A stretch of 64,000 nucleotides of DNA, from positions 186,001 to 250,000 of the forward strand of contig NZ_JALKAA010000005.1 of assembly GCF_024171605.1 (NCBI RefSeq), written 5' to 3'. The DNA comes from Pontibacter sp. HSC-36F09. GTDB taxonomy: Bacteria > Bacteroidota > Bacteroidia > Cytophagales > Hymenobacteraceae. Both the position numbers and the translations under genes were made by a program. This document shows positions 18,776 through 29,394 of this stretch, one piece after another (positions within the stretch are counted from its first letter, which is position 1; each line of letters begins with the position of its first letter). The notes under the pieces are model-generated. The model had not been told where the DNA came from, did not search any database, and saw only the letters and a list, made by a program, of their open reading frames with translations.

Positions 18776-19165
18776 ATGAAAACGTACTCCTTCTATACCC
18801 TGCTACTGATTATGCTAATGGGCTGCGCTGATCCCGCCCGCATGTTAGGCTTTGATAGTGAAAAATGGCAACAAGATAAAAAAGGATGCCAGGGACAACG
18901 AAATACTATGGTCAACGACTTTGAGTCAATACGTCGCGAATTGTACGGGCGCCCTGAAGCAGAAATAAAAGACATCCTCGGCAAACCTGATGCGGAGCAA
19001 CTGATGCGCCGGGGACAGCGTGTCTTTATCTACTACTTCGAATCCGGCTCGCAGTGCAATGAGCGGAACAAACTCTCTGAAGCTAACCGGGCTGAGGTAC
19101 GCTTTAACGCCCTGAACAAAGTAAGCGAGATCACCTACCTGCGCCCAGTACCTGCTGCAAAATAA
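18776..19165 (+). CDS. Small lipoprotein, possibly BamE/SmpA-like
   Basis: A 129-residue protein with a lipoprotein signal (LLIMLMGC, Cys 17). The stretch SIRRELYGRPEAEIKDILGKPDAEQLMRRGQ resembles the helix-strand start of SmpA/BamE-type domains, where a helix leads to a GxP turn, followed by VFIYYFESG. Two further Cys residues could form a disulfide. The stop codon lies inside a 44-bp perfect palindromic terminator. Function unknown; the BamE similarity is visual only. Confidence 0.75.
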   Translation: MKTYSFYTLLLIMLMGCADPARMLGFDSEKWQQDKKGCQGQRNTMVNDFESIRRELYGRPEAEIKDILGKPDAEQLMRRGQRVFIYYFESGSQCNERNKLSEANRAEVRFNALNKVSEITYLRPVPAAK

Positions 19166-19204
19166 AGCAAAAAGCCCGCCTTAAGGCGGGCTTTTTGCTT
19201 TATT
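19161..19204. terminator. 44-bp perfect palindromic terminator
   Basis: A gapless palindrome: 22 bases (AATAAAGCAAAAAGCCCGCC plus TT) followed by their exact reverse complement. It contains the stop codon of the upstream lipoprotein gene (19163-19165) and ends 12 bp from the stop of the convergent gene, so it can terminate both. Confidence 0.92.
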
Positions 19205-19215
19205 CTTACCGGTGA

Positions 19216-19614
19216 TTATTCCTCTTCATTCCCAGTCAGCATGTTAACGTGCTGGCGTCCTTCCAGCTCAAGGAATTGCTTCAGCTGTTTTTCATTCAGA
19301 ATGCCAGCCATTACCTTGTCAAGCTGTATCTGTATTTCTCTGTAAGTACGCTGCCGTTCTATCGGTTCTTCCTGCTTCAACTCGGCTTCCGACATCAGTT
19401 GGTAGCGTTCTTCGTGCAGCAGTTCAACCTGCTTTAGTTGCTCTTCACTCAGATTCAGTTCGCGCTTCATTTCCAAAATAGCCATCTGGGGACCGCTCAG
19501 GCTTAATGCCAGTACTTTTTTATCCAGCTCGTCGTCTGTCTCTGTCAATCGCTGCGCCTGTGTCGTGCTTACTGTTAATCCTAGTATGATTAAAAAAGGT
19601 ATAATTCTTTTCAT
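19216..19614 (-). CDS. Periplasmic Spy/CpxP-like helical protein
   Basis: A 132-residue protein with a cleavable signal peptide (MKRIIPFLIILGLTVSTTQA). The mature part is helical and very rich in Glu, Gln and Leu. Two LTxxQ-like motifs occur, LNLSEEQLKQVELLHEERYQ and LNEKQLKQFLEL, the pattern of Spy/CpxP chaperone-like proteins. Likely an envelope-stress holdase or sensor modulator, but no partner kinase is nearby. It is transcribed alone with a 313-bp AT-rich upstream region. Confidence 0.75.
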   Translation of the reverse strand: MKRIIPFLIILGLTVSTTQAQRLTETDDELDKKVLALSLSGPQMAILEMKRELNLSEEQLKQVELLHEERYQLMSEAELKQEEPIERQRTYREIQIQLDKVMAGILNEKQLKQFLELEGRQHVNMLTGNEEE

Positions 19615-19927
19615 GGTATTCGGGTATTATGCCATCATCTGGCTATGCTAAAGTTATATAGTGTTATGAACGGAATTACATTATTTAGGTTTTGCTTGAA
19701 GACACACATATTTTATATTTTTCTAATAGTACGTTCAGCCGTATTTTAGAACATAATTGCAATATTTCAAAATACAATTAAATTATAAAAATAACTTGTA
19801 TTCAAAATTAGCTATATCGTAACTAAACCCTTGGAGAACAGTACACAAAACAAACGCTCGAAATAGTATTTTTAATAGTGGCTCCCGGTTTCGCAGTAGC
19901 GTCTCCCCCATACAAAATGAAATAAAC
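19615..19927. other. AT-rich divergent intergenic region
   Basis: 313 bp with very low GC, between the Spy-like gene and the small acidic gene. It should hold both promoters. Apart from runs such as TATTTTATATTTTTC I see no structured element, repeat or open frame. Confidence 0.4.
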
Positions 19928-20158
19928 ATGAAAACCAAACATTATAATCCCAGTTCGCTTGAGGTCAACTTTGCAAAAGCATTTCAGGACTTAGCACTGG
20001 AGCTCGAAGAGAGGCTTGATGCAGGTAAAGTCGTCAATATCACACCTATACATGACGTAGACAACCCGATGGTAATTTATAAGCTAAAAGATGAGGAAGG
20101 TGATTTACATGAAGTAGTTGTACAAATCATACAGCGGCCAGACAACCTGGTGAGCTGA
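19928..20158 (+). CDS. Small acidic hypothetical protein
   Basis: A 76-residue soluble protein with an N-terminal helical part (FAKAFQDLALELEERLDAGKV) and a strand-rich C-terminal part (PMVIYKLKDEEGDLHEVVVQIIQRPD). No signal or membrane helix. I do not recognise the family. A clear terminator 18 bp downstream and a long upstream region indicate a single-gene transcript. Confidence 0.7.
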   Translation: MKTKHYNPSSLEVNFAKAFQDLALELEERLDAGKVVNITPIHDVDNPMVIYKLKDEEGDLHEVVVQIIQRPDNLVS

Positions 20159-20175
20159 TCTGACAATATAATCCT

Positions 20176-20220
20176 AAAAAAGGGAGGCGACCAGGTAAAT
20201 CCCGGGTCGCCTCTCTTTTT
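20176..20220 (+). terminator. Terminator after small acidic gene
   Basis: Stem GAGGCGACC (20184-20192) with GGTCGCCTC (20205-20213), preceded by an A run and followed by CTTTTT. Confidence 0.88.
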
Positions 20221-20246
20221 GTATCTCTGCTGTGAATAAAACCCGA

Positions 20247-20705
20247 TCAGGGACTACCCGGCACCTTGTGGTCGCGTCGCTTAAACCATTGCATGGCAAT
20301 GAACGACACCATAAAGCCCGATATCACACCTTCCAGCATCAGGACCATAAAAACTACAATACCAGGCGTGATGGCCATTCGATCGCCGAAAAACTGTTCG
20401 CCGGCAAGAACTTTTAGCAGCCCATCATCAAACGCTTTAATATACACGACCATAAACGCGGAAAATACCACAGTTGCCAGAACGGAAGTGATGACGCCTA
20501 CCCCCAGGCCCTCAAAATACCCTATATTGCCCTGCCGCATAATCTTAAGCGCCCGTATGGAAAGGGTAACACCTACTGCCATAATCAGGCCATTGAGAAA
20601 GCGCAACTCAATAATATGCGAGAGGCCAACTACCTTCATGAGTAGAAAGTAGCTGACCAATGCAAGTGCTGTTAACAGGCCGTATTTTAGGCCGATTTTT
20701 TCCAT
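20247..20705 (-). CDS. DUF4199-type membrane protein, copy 2
   Basis: A 152-residue inner-membrane protein with four predicted helices (about 7-25, 33-51, 67-93, 110-140). The order KYG, LRFLNGLIMAVGVTLSIRALK, GYFEGLGVGVITSV and VSFIAMQWFKRRD matches the upstream neighbour and the DUF4199 family of Bacteroidota. Function unknown. It ends 54 bp after its paralogue begins the pair, on the same strand; the pair probably arose by tandem duplication. Confidence 0.78.
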   Translation of the reverse strand: MEKIGLKYGLLTALALVSYFLLMKVVGLSHIIELRFLNGLIMAVGVTLSIRALKIMRQGNIGYFEGLGVGVITSVLATVVFSAFMVVYIKAFDDGLLKVLAGEQFFGDRMAITPGIVVFMVLMLEGVISGFMVSFIAMQWFKRRDHKVPGSP

Positions 20706-20759
20706 AGTAGGTGCTTGGGGTATATCTCACAAATGAGTCTGCTGGAATAAATGCTACGG

Positions 20760-21230
20760 TCAGATGCGCTCCTGTATGGCATGTTCTTCCCGCTTAAACC
20801 ACTGCATGGCCACAAAAGCGATCAGGAAGCCGGGGATGGTTCCGTAAATAATGGTAAGCACAAAGAATGACAGTACTGATAAACTCACCGGGAACAATGA
20901 ACTAGACTGCAGGCTGACCAGGTATGCTGTGTCTAAAGTAGTCAGGTAAACAACCATGAAGAGGGCCAGTATTGTAGAGGACACCACGCCTGTGGTAGCC
21001 CCGATCGCCAGGCCCTGGAAATAATTGATGTCCCCTCCTTTCGCTTTTTTGAATTGCGAAATAGCTACCGTTATACCTATGATCAGGAAGATCGCACTCA
21101 GGAACGAAAGCTCCACTCTGTTTTGCAGGTTCAGCAGGCGCATGATCAGAAAAAAGAGTATGTGCGCTATACCTACGAAAATACCATATTTCAGTGATAC
21201 CTTTTGATATGTGATTCTTGAAAGTGCCAT
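20760..21230 (-). CDS. DUF4199-type membrane protein, copy 1
   Basis: A 156-residue four-helix membrane protein, paralogous to the next gene downstream. Shared landmarks are KYGIFVGIAHILFFLIMRLL, INYFQGLAIGATTGVVSS, IPGFLIAFVAMQWFKREE. Function unknown; proteins of this kind are frequent and unstudied in Bacteroidota. The two copies have diverged substantially, so the duplication is not recent. Confidence 0.78.
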   Translation of the reverse strand: MALSRITYQKVSLKYGIFVGIAHILFFLIMRLLNLQNRVELSFLSAIFLIIGITVAISQFKKAKGGDINYFQGLAIGATTGVVSSTILALFMVVYLTTLDTAYLVSLQSSSLFPVSLSVLSFFVLTIIYGTIPGFLIAFVAMQWFKREEHAIQERI

Positions 21231-23189
<1,959 letters not shown>

Positions 23190-23225
23190 CGTATAAACCA
23201 GCGACTACATGTAACCAATCAAGCT

Positions 23226-23903
23226 ATGCCGCTACGCTTAAGCTACAATATAATGGTACTAACCCTGTGCTGCCTGCTGGGCAGCACAGCGGCCATGGCC
23301 CAAACCGAACCCGACACGGTACGCCGCAAACGCGAGTTGCCTACAAGACCTACGGTAGAACCACAACAGCCCCGCGTCACACAACCGCAGCCACAGCCAG
23401 AGGTAATTCGTCCGCAGGTAGTGCGCCCGAGTGAAGAAGCTCCACAGGCTCTGATTGACCGCATGTTCTGGGGCGGGAGTTTCGGTCTGCAGTTCGGTAC
23501 TTTTACGAATATCTCACTCTTGCCGGTAGTCGGGTATCGTGCTACCGAAACGTTTTGGCTAGGTATAGGCGGGGTGTACCATTATCGGAGATTCAGGGGA
23601 GAGAGTATGCACAACTACGGAGGTCGTGTTTTCGCCCAACAGCAGATCTTCGAGAATTTCCTGATTCACGGTGAGTACGAGCAATTGAGTGTGGAGCTGC
23701 CCTTAATGAATTATAACACTGGGGTGTATGAGATCAGCAGGCGCTTTATAGGTATACCCATGGCCGGCTTAGGCTACAGGCAGCGTATTGGTGAACGGGG
23801 TGCAGCCGACATACTGCTGCTCTACAACTTCAACGATTCTTATGCCTCACCTTACTCTAACCCGGTCATCCGAGCAGGCTTTAGCTTTCCATTCAGGAAG
23901 TAG
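23226..23903 (+). CDS. Exported protein with outer-membrane barrel-like domain
   Basis: A 225-residue protein with signal peptide (hydrophobic residues 9-25, cleavage near AMA-Q). Residues about 30-75 are Pro/Gln/Arg-rich, a linker with QPQPQPEVIRPQ. The C-terminal 150 residues show alternating strands ending FSFPFRK, typical of small Bacteroidota beta-barrels. It lies 36 bp after the ABC-F gene and before a terminator, so it may be cotranscribed. Function unknown. Confidence 0.78.
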   Translation: MPLRLSYNIMVLTLCCLLGSTAAMAQTEPDTVRRKRELPTRPTVEPQQPRVTQPQPQPEVIRPQVVRPSEEAPQALIDRMFWGGSFGLQFGTFTNISLLPVVGYRATETFWLGIGGVYHYRRFRGESMHNYGGRVFAQQQIFENFLIHGEYEQLSVELPLMNYNTGVYEISRRFIGIPMAGLGYRQRIGERGAADILLLYNFNDSYASPYSNPVIRAGFSFPFRK

Positions 23904-23925
23904 GCCTTAGAGCAAGGAATAAATA

Positions 23926-23957
23926 AAAAAAGGCTGCAAATAAATTTGCAGCCTTTT
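23926..23957 (+). terminator. Terminator after barrel protein gene
   Basis: Stem AAAAGGCTGCAAA (23928-23940) pairs with TTTGCAGCCTTTT (23945-23957) around TAAA. It may also serve the convergent mini gene. Confidence 0.9.
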
Positions 23958-23977
23958 CTGTTTTTGAGGTATTCGTA

Positions 23978-24127
23978 TTAGCCCCGTATGAGTCGTAGCA
24001 GTACCACGATCACGGCGATCACCAATAAGATGTGAATCAATCCGCCAACGGCATCTGGGAATCCCAGGAATCCGATCAGCCAAAAGATTACTAGCACAAC
24101 GGCTATGATATACAATAAATTTCCCAT
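23978..24127 (-). CDS. lmo0937-type mini membrane protein, copy 2
   Basis: A 49-residue protein: MGNLLYIIAVVLVIFWLIGF, then GFPDAVGGLIHILL, then a second helix ending LLRLIRG. It matches the two-helix lmo0937-family signature (IIAVVLVIFWLIGF...GGLIHILLVIAVI). Members are often stress-induced and their function is unknown. A near-copy lies 66 bp upstream on the same strand. Confidence 0.85.
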   Translation of the reverse strand: MGNLLYIIAVVLVIFWLIGFLGFPDAVGGLIHILLVIAVIVVLLRLIRG

Positions 24128-24193
24128 AGTTTTAATATTTTAATTTCGAAAATATAGTCTGTTATCCTATCTAACGTAGTTACGCTATATAGG

Positions 24194-24346
24194 TTAAGCA
24201 CTTCGTATTAATCGCAGCACAACTGCGATAACAGCCAGCACTAAAAGTACGTGGATGATTCCACCAACGGCATCAGGAAACCCAAGGAACCCGATCAGCC
24301 AAAAGATTACTAGCACAACGGCTATGATATACAGTAAATTTCCCAT
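24194..24346 (-). CDS. lmo0937-type mini membrane protein, copy 1
   Basis: A 50-residue paralogue of the next gene, with the same first 29 residues and small changes later (GGIIHVLLVLAVIAVVLRLIRSA). The first 53 or so coding bases differ from copy 2 at a single base, while later codons differ at many synonymous sites. Two membrane helices; function unknown. Confidence 0.85.
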   Translation of the reverse strand: MGNLLYIIAVVLVIFWLIGFLGFPDAVGGIIHVLLVLAVIAVVLRLIRSA

Positions 24347-24781
24347 AGTTTTTTTGTTTTAATTTCTCCTTTTCAATGCGTTGAAAGCAAAACCGTCTGT
24401 CTGGCTTTCAAAACAAACCAGGTGGCCTGCTTTGCATTTTTTTGTTTTAAGCTTTTTACGAGCACTATACTTTAAAGGATGTATATAATCGCATTATTTT
24501 GTATACTTTGAACTAATATTTTAAAATATAGCTATAATACTGTGTAGTAAATTGACCCTTATCCTTTTGATACACAGCTAAAATACAACTTCTTTCAAAA
24601 ACTGAATTGACTGCCATAATTTTGTATAGAATATTAACTATACCCGGTACCTGATAGGTATAGCCCTGACTTTTGCCAGCACACAAAATAGAAGTCTTCC
24701 AAGATAAATGTTTTTAAAACCGTTGTTTGTCCGAATTCTGTTAGCTTTGTAATGTATTTTTAACTACACGCATATTCATCT
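24347..24781. promoter_or_regulatory. AT-rich divergent region with a candidate promoter
   Basis: 435 bp, low GC, between the mini genes and the acyl-CoA dehydrogenase gene. TAGCTTTG at 24742-24749 fits the -7 consensus TAnnTTTG, 33 bp before the ATG at 24782. No TTTG at the expected -33 distance is clear. No open frame was found. One AGGTATA copy crosses 24656-24662. Confidence 0.45.
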
Positions 24782-25687
24782 ATGAAGAAAATAGCAGTCA
24801 TTGGTTCGGGCACTATGGGTAACGGTATAGCCCACGTATTTGCCCAAAATGGTTTCCCTGTTTCATTGGTTGACATTTCAGAAGAGGCGCTCAACAAGGC
24901 GCTCGCTACTATTACCAAAAACCTCGATCGCATCATAGCCAAAGGCAACCTGACGGAGGAGCAGAAAAGCCAGACCCTGGACCGCATTACCACCTATACC
25001 GATATGAGGGAGGGTGTGCAGGAAGCTGATCTGATCGTGGAGGCGGCCACGGAAAACGTAGACCTGAAGCTGAAGATCTTCAGAGACCTGGACGCTTTTG
25101 CCAAGCCGGAAGCGATACTGGCCAGCAACACCTCCTCTATCTCCATCACCAAAATTGCTTCGGTGACCAAGCGCCCGGACAAAGTGATTGGCATGCACTT
25201 CATGAACCCGGTGCCGGTGATGAAACTGGTTGAGATCATCCGTGGCTACTCTACTTCCGACGAAGTGACCAGCCAGGTAATGGATATGTCGCTGCAACTG
25301 GGCAAGGTGCCGACTGAATGTAATGACTACCCGGGCTTCGTAGCCAACCGTATTCTGATGCCGATGATCAACGAGGCCATCTACTCTTTATATGAAGGCG
25401 TGGCCGGTGTAGAAGAGATTGACACGATCATGAAGCTGGGTATGGCGCACCCGATGGGACCGCTGCAACTCGCCGATTTCATTGGCCTGGACGTGTGCCT
25501 TTCTATCCTGAACGTGCTGCATGACGGCTTCGGCAATCCGAAATATGCCCCATGCCCACTGCTGGTAAACATGGTGCAAGCGGGTCATAAAGGCGTGAAG
25601 ACAGGTCAGGGCTTCTATTCCTGGTCGCACGGTTCGAAAGAATTGATAGTGGCAGACCGATTCAAGAAAAAACACTTTGCACAATAA
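24782..25687 (+). CDS. hbd: 3-hydroxybutyryl-CoA dehydrogenase
   Basis: NAD(P)-dependent oxidoreductase of 3-hydroxyacyl-CoA/acetoacetyl-CoA, cytoplasmic. The 301 residues match the single-domain-plus-C-terminal form. Seen: Rossmann start MKKIAVIGSGTMGNGIAHVFA, catalytic region IGMHFMNPVPVMKLVEII (His-Phe-Met-Asn-Pro), and C-terminal DYPGFVANRILMPMINEA. The role could be fatty-acid oxidation or butyrate/PHB-type metabolism; no further beta-oxidation gene is nearby. The VOC gene starts two bases after its stop, indicating an operon. Confidence 0.93.
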   Translation: MKKIAVIGSGTMGNGIAHVFAQNGFPVSLVDISEEALNKALATITKNLDRIIAKGNLTEEQKSQTLDRITTYTDMREGVQEADLIVEAATENVDLKLKIFRDLDAFAKPEAILASNTSSISITKIASVTKRPDKVIGMHFMNPVPVMKLVEIIRGYSTSDEVTSQVMDMSLQLGKVPTECNDYPGFVANRILMPMINEAIYSLYEGVAGVEEIDTIMKLGMAHPMGPLQLADFIGLDVCLSILNVLHDGFGNPKYAPCPLLVNMVQAGHKGVKTGQGFYSWSHGSKELIVADRFKKKHFAQ

Positions 25688-25689
25688 CG

Positions 25690-26079
25690 ATGGCACAGAC
25701 CTTTAATGTAGTAGGCTGGTTTGAGATACCAGTGACCGATATGCCGCGGGCTATCCGTTTTTATGAAACGGTGTTTGGCTACAACCTGCACTACCAGACC
25801 ATTGGCGACGAGGAAATGGCCTGGTTCCCATGGTCCGAGGAGGCTTCAGGTGCTTCAGGCTCGCTTGTGAAGCATGAAGAGAAGTACAAACCTTCTGCCG
25901 ACGGAACGGTGGTCTACTTCTCCTCCCCGTCTGGAGACTTAGCAAACGAACTGGCCAGGGTAGAGAAGGCGGGCGGTAAACTGCTGCAGGACAAGACGCT
26001 GATAGCAGAGGACATCGGCTTTATGGCTTTGATCATGGACACAGAAGGTAACCGCATCGCCCTGCATTCCAGAGGCTAG
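25690..26079 (+). CDS. VOC (glyoxalase-like) family protein
   Basis: A 129-residue metal-binding fold of the vicinal-oxygen-chelate family with two beta-alpha-beta-beta-beta modules. Seen: VVGWFEIPVTDMPRAIRFYETVFGYNL at the start and GFMALIMDTEGNRIALHS at the end. It starts two bases after the dehydrogenase stop, so the two are cotranscribed. Such small VOC proteins include detoxification enzymes and regulators; the substrate cannot be told. Confidence 0.85.
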   Translation: MAQTFNVVGWFEIPVTDMPRAIRFYETVFGYNLHYQTIGDEEMAWFPWSEEASGASGSLVKHEEKYKPSADGTVVYFSSPSGDLANELARVEKAGGKLLQDKTLIAEDIGFMALIMDTEGNRIALHSRG

Positions 26080-26103
26080 TCTATACTTTCAGCTATACTT
26101 TAA

Positions 26104-26142
26104 AAAAAGAAATCCCCCTGCCATATCAGCAGGGGGATTTTC
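26104..26142. terminator. Terminator between VOC gene and dapD
   Basis: Stem AAATCCCCCTGC (26110-26121) with GCAGGGGGATTT (26129-26140), loop CATATCA. It sits between convergent genes and may act both ways. Confidence 0.9.
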
Positions 26143-26169
26143 AGTTAAATAAAGGGAAGTATAAAAATT

Positions 26170-26982
26170 TTAAACTGCTACAGCATTTTCACGCAGTGCA
26201 TCGTTGAGCGAAGTTTTAAGATCGGTACTTTCTTTGCGCTGGCCGATGATAAGGGCACATGGTACCTGGAAGTCTCCTGCCGGGAATTTCTTGGTATAGG
26301 AACCAGGTATAACCACGGCACGCGGCGGCACATATCCTCTGTACTCTTTCGGCTCACTGCCTGTCACATCGATGATTTTGGAGCTGCCCGTGATTGTTAC
26401 GCCAGCGCCGATCACTGCTTCTTTGCCGATGCGGCATCCCTCTACCAGAATGCTGCGCGATCCGATAAAGGCGCCGTCTTCAATAATCGTAGGGGCTGCC
26501 TGTACTGGCTCCAGCACACCGCCCAGCCCAACGCCGCCACTCAAGTGCACGTGCTTGCCCACCTGTGCACAGCTGCCTACGGTAGCCCAGGTATCCACCA
26601 TCGTACCTTCGTCCACGTAAGCGCCAATATTTACATAAGAAGGCATCATGATTACACCTTTGGCAAGATAAGCGCCGTAACGGGCCACTGCATGAGGCAC
26701 GACACGCACACCCAGTTGCGCATAGTTCGATTTAAGGGCAATCTTGTCATGAAACTCAAACGGACCAACTTCTATCGTCTTCATCGCCTGAATCGGGAAG
26801 TACATCAGCACCGCCTTCTTCACCCACTCGTTTACCTTCCAGTCATTACCAACAGGCTCTGCCACACGCAGACGGCCTTTGTCCAGCTCTTCTATCACGG
26901 CGCGAACCGCTTCAATCGTATTATGTTCTTTCAGCAAGTCACGGTTTTCCCAGGCCTGCTCTATTATCTGCTGTAATGCCAT
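26170..26982 (-). CDS. dapD: Tetrahydrodipicolinate N-succinyltransferase
   Basis: Transfers succinyl from succinyl-CoA to 2,3,4,5-tetrahydropyridine-2,6-dicarboxylate in lysine/diaminopimelate synthesis, needed for peptidoglycan. The 270 residues match the proteobacterial-type DapD. Seen: N-terminal helical domain (LQQIIEQAWENRDLL), then left-handed beta-helix hexapeptide repeats with VDTWATVGSCAQVGKHVHLSGGVGLGG and GAFIGSRSILVEGCRIGKEAVIGAGV. A monocistronic gene, with a divergent glycosyltransferase 51 bp away. Confidence 0.96.
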   Translation of the reverse strand: MALQQIIEQAWENRDLLKEHNTIEAVRAVIEELDKGRLRVAEPVGNDWKVNEWVKKAVLMYFPIQAMKTIEVGPFEFHDKIALKSNYAQLGVRVVPHAVARYGAYLAKGVIMMPSYVNIGAYVDEGTMVDTWATVGSCAQVGKHVHLSGGVGLGGVLEPVQAAPTIIEDGAFIGSRSILVEGCRIGKEAVIGAGVTITGSSKIIDVTGSEPKEYRGYVPPRAVVIPGSYTKKFPAGDFQVPCALIIGQRKESTDLKTSLNDALRENAVAV

Positions 26983-27033
26983 GCTATTTTTCGTTTATAG
27001 AGAATCAAAGCGTAAAAGTATTAAATTTAGGCG

Positions 27034-28173
27034 ATGTCTGAAAAGAGAATCCTGCTGGCCTCGCTGCTCAAGCCCATAAACGACACCCGGCTCTATGAAA
27101 AGCTGGGCATGTCGCTGAGCAAGATTTCTGGTGCAAGCATCCATCTGGCCGGATACAGTGCGCCTATACCTGCCGGAGCACCGGACAACCTGCACTTCCA
27201 CCCTATTTTCCAATTCAGGAGACTCAGCACCGGCCGCCTAACTGCCCAGCGCGATTACTACCGCCTGCTCCAGCACATCCGGCCACAGTTCGTGATCGTG
27301 AGCACACACGAATTGCTACTAGCTACGCTCCTATATAAAGCCAGGTATAAGGGCGTTGGAATTGTATACGATATTCAGGAAAACTATAGCCTTAACTTGC
27401 GGGCACAGCACAACTATAGCTGGCCGCTTAAACATCTGCTGGCGCTGAGCATTCGCACCATCGAAAAGATGACAGCCTCCAGCATCGATCACTATCTGCT
27501 GGCCGAGCGTAGTTATGCCGAGGAGCTTCCCTTTTTGGGCGATCGCTATACCTTTATAGAGAACAAGTACAAAGGCAGTCAAAAACTGCCAATTACTGCT
27601 ATACCTGCCGGCCTGCCTCCTGCCGGGCCGCTACGTTTGCTTTACAGCGGCACTATTGCCGAAGAGTACGGCGTGTGGGAAGCTATTAAGCTAGCAAAGC
27701 AGTTACAGGTTGTGCGGCCTGAAGTGAAACTAACCATCATTGGCTATTGCGCCAACAGCTATACCTTAACAAAACTTGAAAAAGCTTGTCATCAACTGCC
27801 TTTTGTCGAGCTAATTGGTGGCAATAAGCTGGTGCCGCATAAGGATATATTGCAACAAATACAGGAGAGTCATATCGGCTTACTGCCTTACCGACCCAAT
27901 GCGAGTACTTTTCGCTGCATCCCTACGAAACTCTACGAATACATGGCACATGGACTGCCTATCCTGATCCAGGAAAACCCTTTGTGGCAAGGTATAGTAG
28001 AGGGAAACGATGCCGGCCTGGCCATTGATTTTAGCCGACTAAACGCACAGGAACTGTACCCCAAACTGAGCACTCTCAATTTTTACAAACAAGGTATACC
28101 TGACACCATTTACTGGGAAAGTGAAGAAGAAAAATTGCTACAGTTAATCAAACTTCTTCTGACCAAGGTATAA
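27034..28173 (+). CDS. Glycosyltransferase, GT-B fold (GT4-like)
   Basis: A 379-residue soluble enzyme that transfers a sugar from an activated donor, probably for surface polysaccharide. The N-terminal domain includes HIRPQFVIVSTHELLLATLLYK and the C-terminal donor domain has LRLLYSGTIAEEYGVWEAI, KLTIIGYC and the EX7E-like region CIPTKLYEYMAHGLPILIQE. It stands alone, with dapD divergent and fabH downstream. Seven AGGTATA copies lie in this gene, and the stop TAA is in one of them (AAGGTATAA). Donor and acceptor are unknown. Confidence 0.83.
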   Translation: MSEKRILLASLLKPINDTRLYEKLGMSLSKISGASIHLAGYSAPIPAGAPDNLHFHPIFQFRRLSTGRLTAQRDYYRLLQHIRPQFVIVSTHELLLATLLYKARYKGVGIVYDIQENYSLNLRAQHNYSWPLKHLLALSIRTIEKMTASSIDHYLLAERSYAEELPFLGDRYTFIENKYKGSQKLPITAIPAGLPPAGPLRLLYSGTIAEEYGVWEAIKLAKQLQVVRPEVKLTIIGYCANSYTLTKLEKACHQLPFVELIGGNKLVPHKDILQQIQESHIGLLPYRPNASTFRCIPTKLYEYMAHGLPILIQENPLWQGIVEGNDAGLAIDFSRLNAQELYPKLSTLNFYKQGIPDTIYWESEEEKLLQLIKLLLTKV

Positions 28174-28249
28174 GCAAGTTGAAAATTAATTTTTAGACGA
28201 ATCTAAATTTGAATAGAATCAGTATATTTGTAAAGCTAAACCTTATATT

Positions 28250-29248
28250 ATGCGAAACTCAAAGATAGCCGGCGTAGGCCACTACGTGCCTGAAAAGATA
28301 GTCACCAATTTTGATCTGGAGAAAATCATGGAAACCTCAGACGAATGGATCCGTGAGCGAACAGGTATACAGGAGCGTCGCTACTTCCAGGAGGGCGTAG
28401 ACACGACATCCAACATGGGCGCCAAGGCCTCTATGAAAGCTCTTGAAATGGCCGGTTTGAAGCCAGAGGAGGTGGACATGATCGTGTTTGCTACCCTCAG
28501 CCCGGATTATGTGTTCCCTGGCTCCGGTGTGCTGATGCAGCGCGAAATGGGCCTGAAAGATATACCCGCGTTGGACGTGCGCAACCAGTGCTCCGGCTTT
28601 GTATATGCCCTCTCGGTGGCCGACCAGTTCATCAAAACCGGCATGTACAACAACATCCTGGTGGTAGGCTCTGAAATTCACTCCAACGGACTGGATTTTT
28701 CTACCCGTGGCCGTAACGTATCCGTGATCTTTGGCGACGGCGCGGGCGCTGTGGTACTCACTCCTTCTGAGAGCACGGATCGCGGTATACTTTCCACACA
28801 CTTGCACGCCGATGGCGAGTTTGCCGAAGAATTGGCCGTGATCGACCCGGGCAGTACCAAAAAAGACCGGCTGACGCACGAAATGATCGACGAGGGCACC
28901 ATCTATCCTTACATGAACGGCAACCAGGTGTTCAAACATGCCGTAACGCGCTTCCCGGAAGTGATTGAAGAAGCACTTAACAAGAATGGGTATAAAGCAT
29001 CTGATGTTGATATGCTTATACCGCATCAGGCTAACCTGCGCATCACGTCTTATATTCAGCAGAAGATGGGACTACCAGCCGAAAAAGTGATGAGTAATAT
29101 CCAGAAATACGGCAACACAACGGCTGCCTCCGTACCAATCGCACTGAGCGAAGCCGTACAGGAAGGGCGCATCAAGGAGGGGGACCTGGTATGTATGGCA
29201 GCCTTCGGCTCCGGCTTCACCTGGGCCTCTGCGCTCATCAGATGGTAA
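28250..29248 (+). CDS. fabH: 3-oxoacyl-ACP synthase III
   Basis: Condenses acyl-CoA with malonyl-ACP to start fatty acid synthesis. The 332 residues fit. Catalytic triad visible: Cys 114 in VRNQCSGFVYAL, His in MLIPHQANLRI, Asn in YGNTTAASVPIAL. It may be a FabH paralogue because several KASIII-like genes occur in this phylum. TATATTTG at 28223-28230 fits the -7 box and lies 19 bp before the ATG. A GAGTGA-type repeat follows directly. Confidence 0.93.
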   Translation: MRNSKIAGVGHYVPEKIVTNFDLEKIMETSDEWIRERTGIQERRYFQEGVDTTSNMGAKASMKALEMAGLKPEEVDMIVFATLSPDYVFPGSGVLMQREMGLKDIPALDVRNQCSGFVYALSVADQFIKTGMYNNILVVGSEIHSNGLDFSTRGRNVSVIFGDGAGAVVLTPSESTDRGILSTHLHADGEFAEELAVIDPGSTKKDRLTHEMIDEGTIYPYMNGNQVFKHAVTRFPEVIEEALNKNGYKASDVDMLIPHQANLRITSYIQQKMGLPAEKVMSNIQKYGNTTAASVPIALSEAVQEGRIKEGDLVCMAAFGSGFTWASALIRW

Positions 29249-29253
29249 TTTCT

Positions 29254-29393
29254 AAGTTGAGTGAGTTAGTGAATGAGAGTTTTTTTGGTTGAGTGATGTT
29301 TCAAGGACAAATTATTAATCTCAACAATTTAATAATTAACTCATTTACCAACTCACTCAATCACTAACTCACTCATTCACTCAATCAACAATA
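29254..29393. repeat. GAGTGA/TCACTC inverted repeat tract
   Basis: The gap between fabH and the regulator gene holds TTGAGTGAGTTAGTGAATGAG (starting about 29258; 5-mer units GAGTG/GAATG) and GGTTGAGTGATG, then complementary ACTCACTCAATCACTAACTC and ACTCATTCACTCAATCAAC ending at 29390. The two sides can pair into a long imperfect hairpin. The regulator GTG start follows the repeat by only five bases. Confidence 0.7.
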
Positions 29394-29394
29394 A

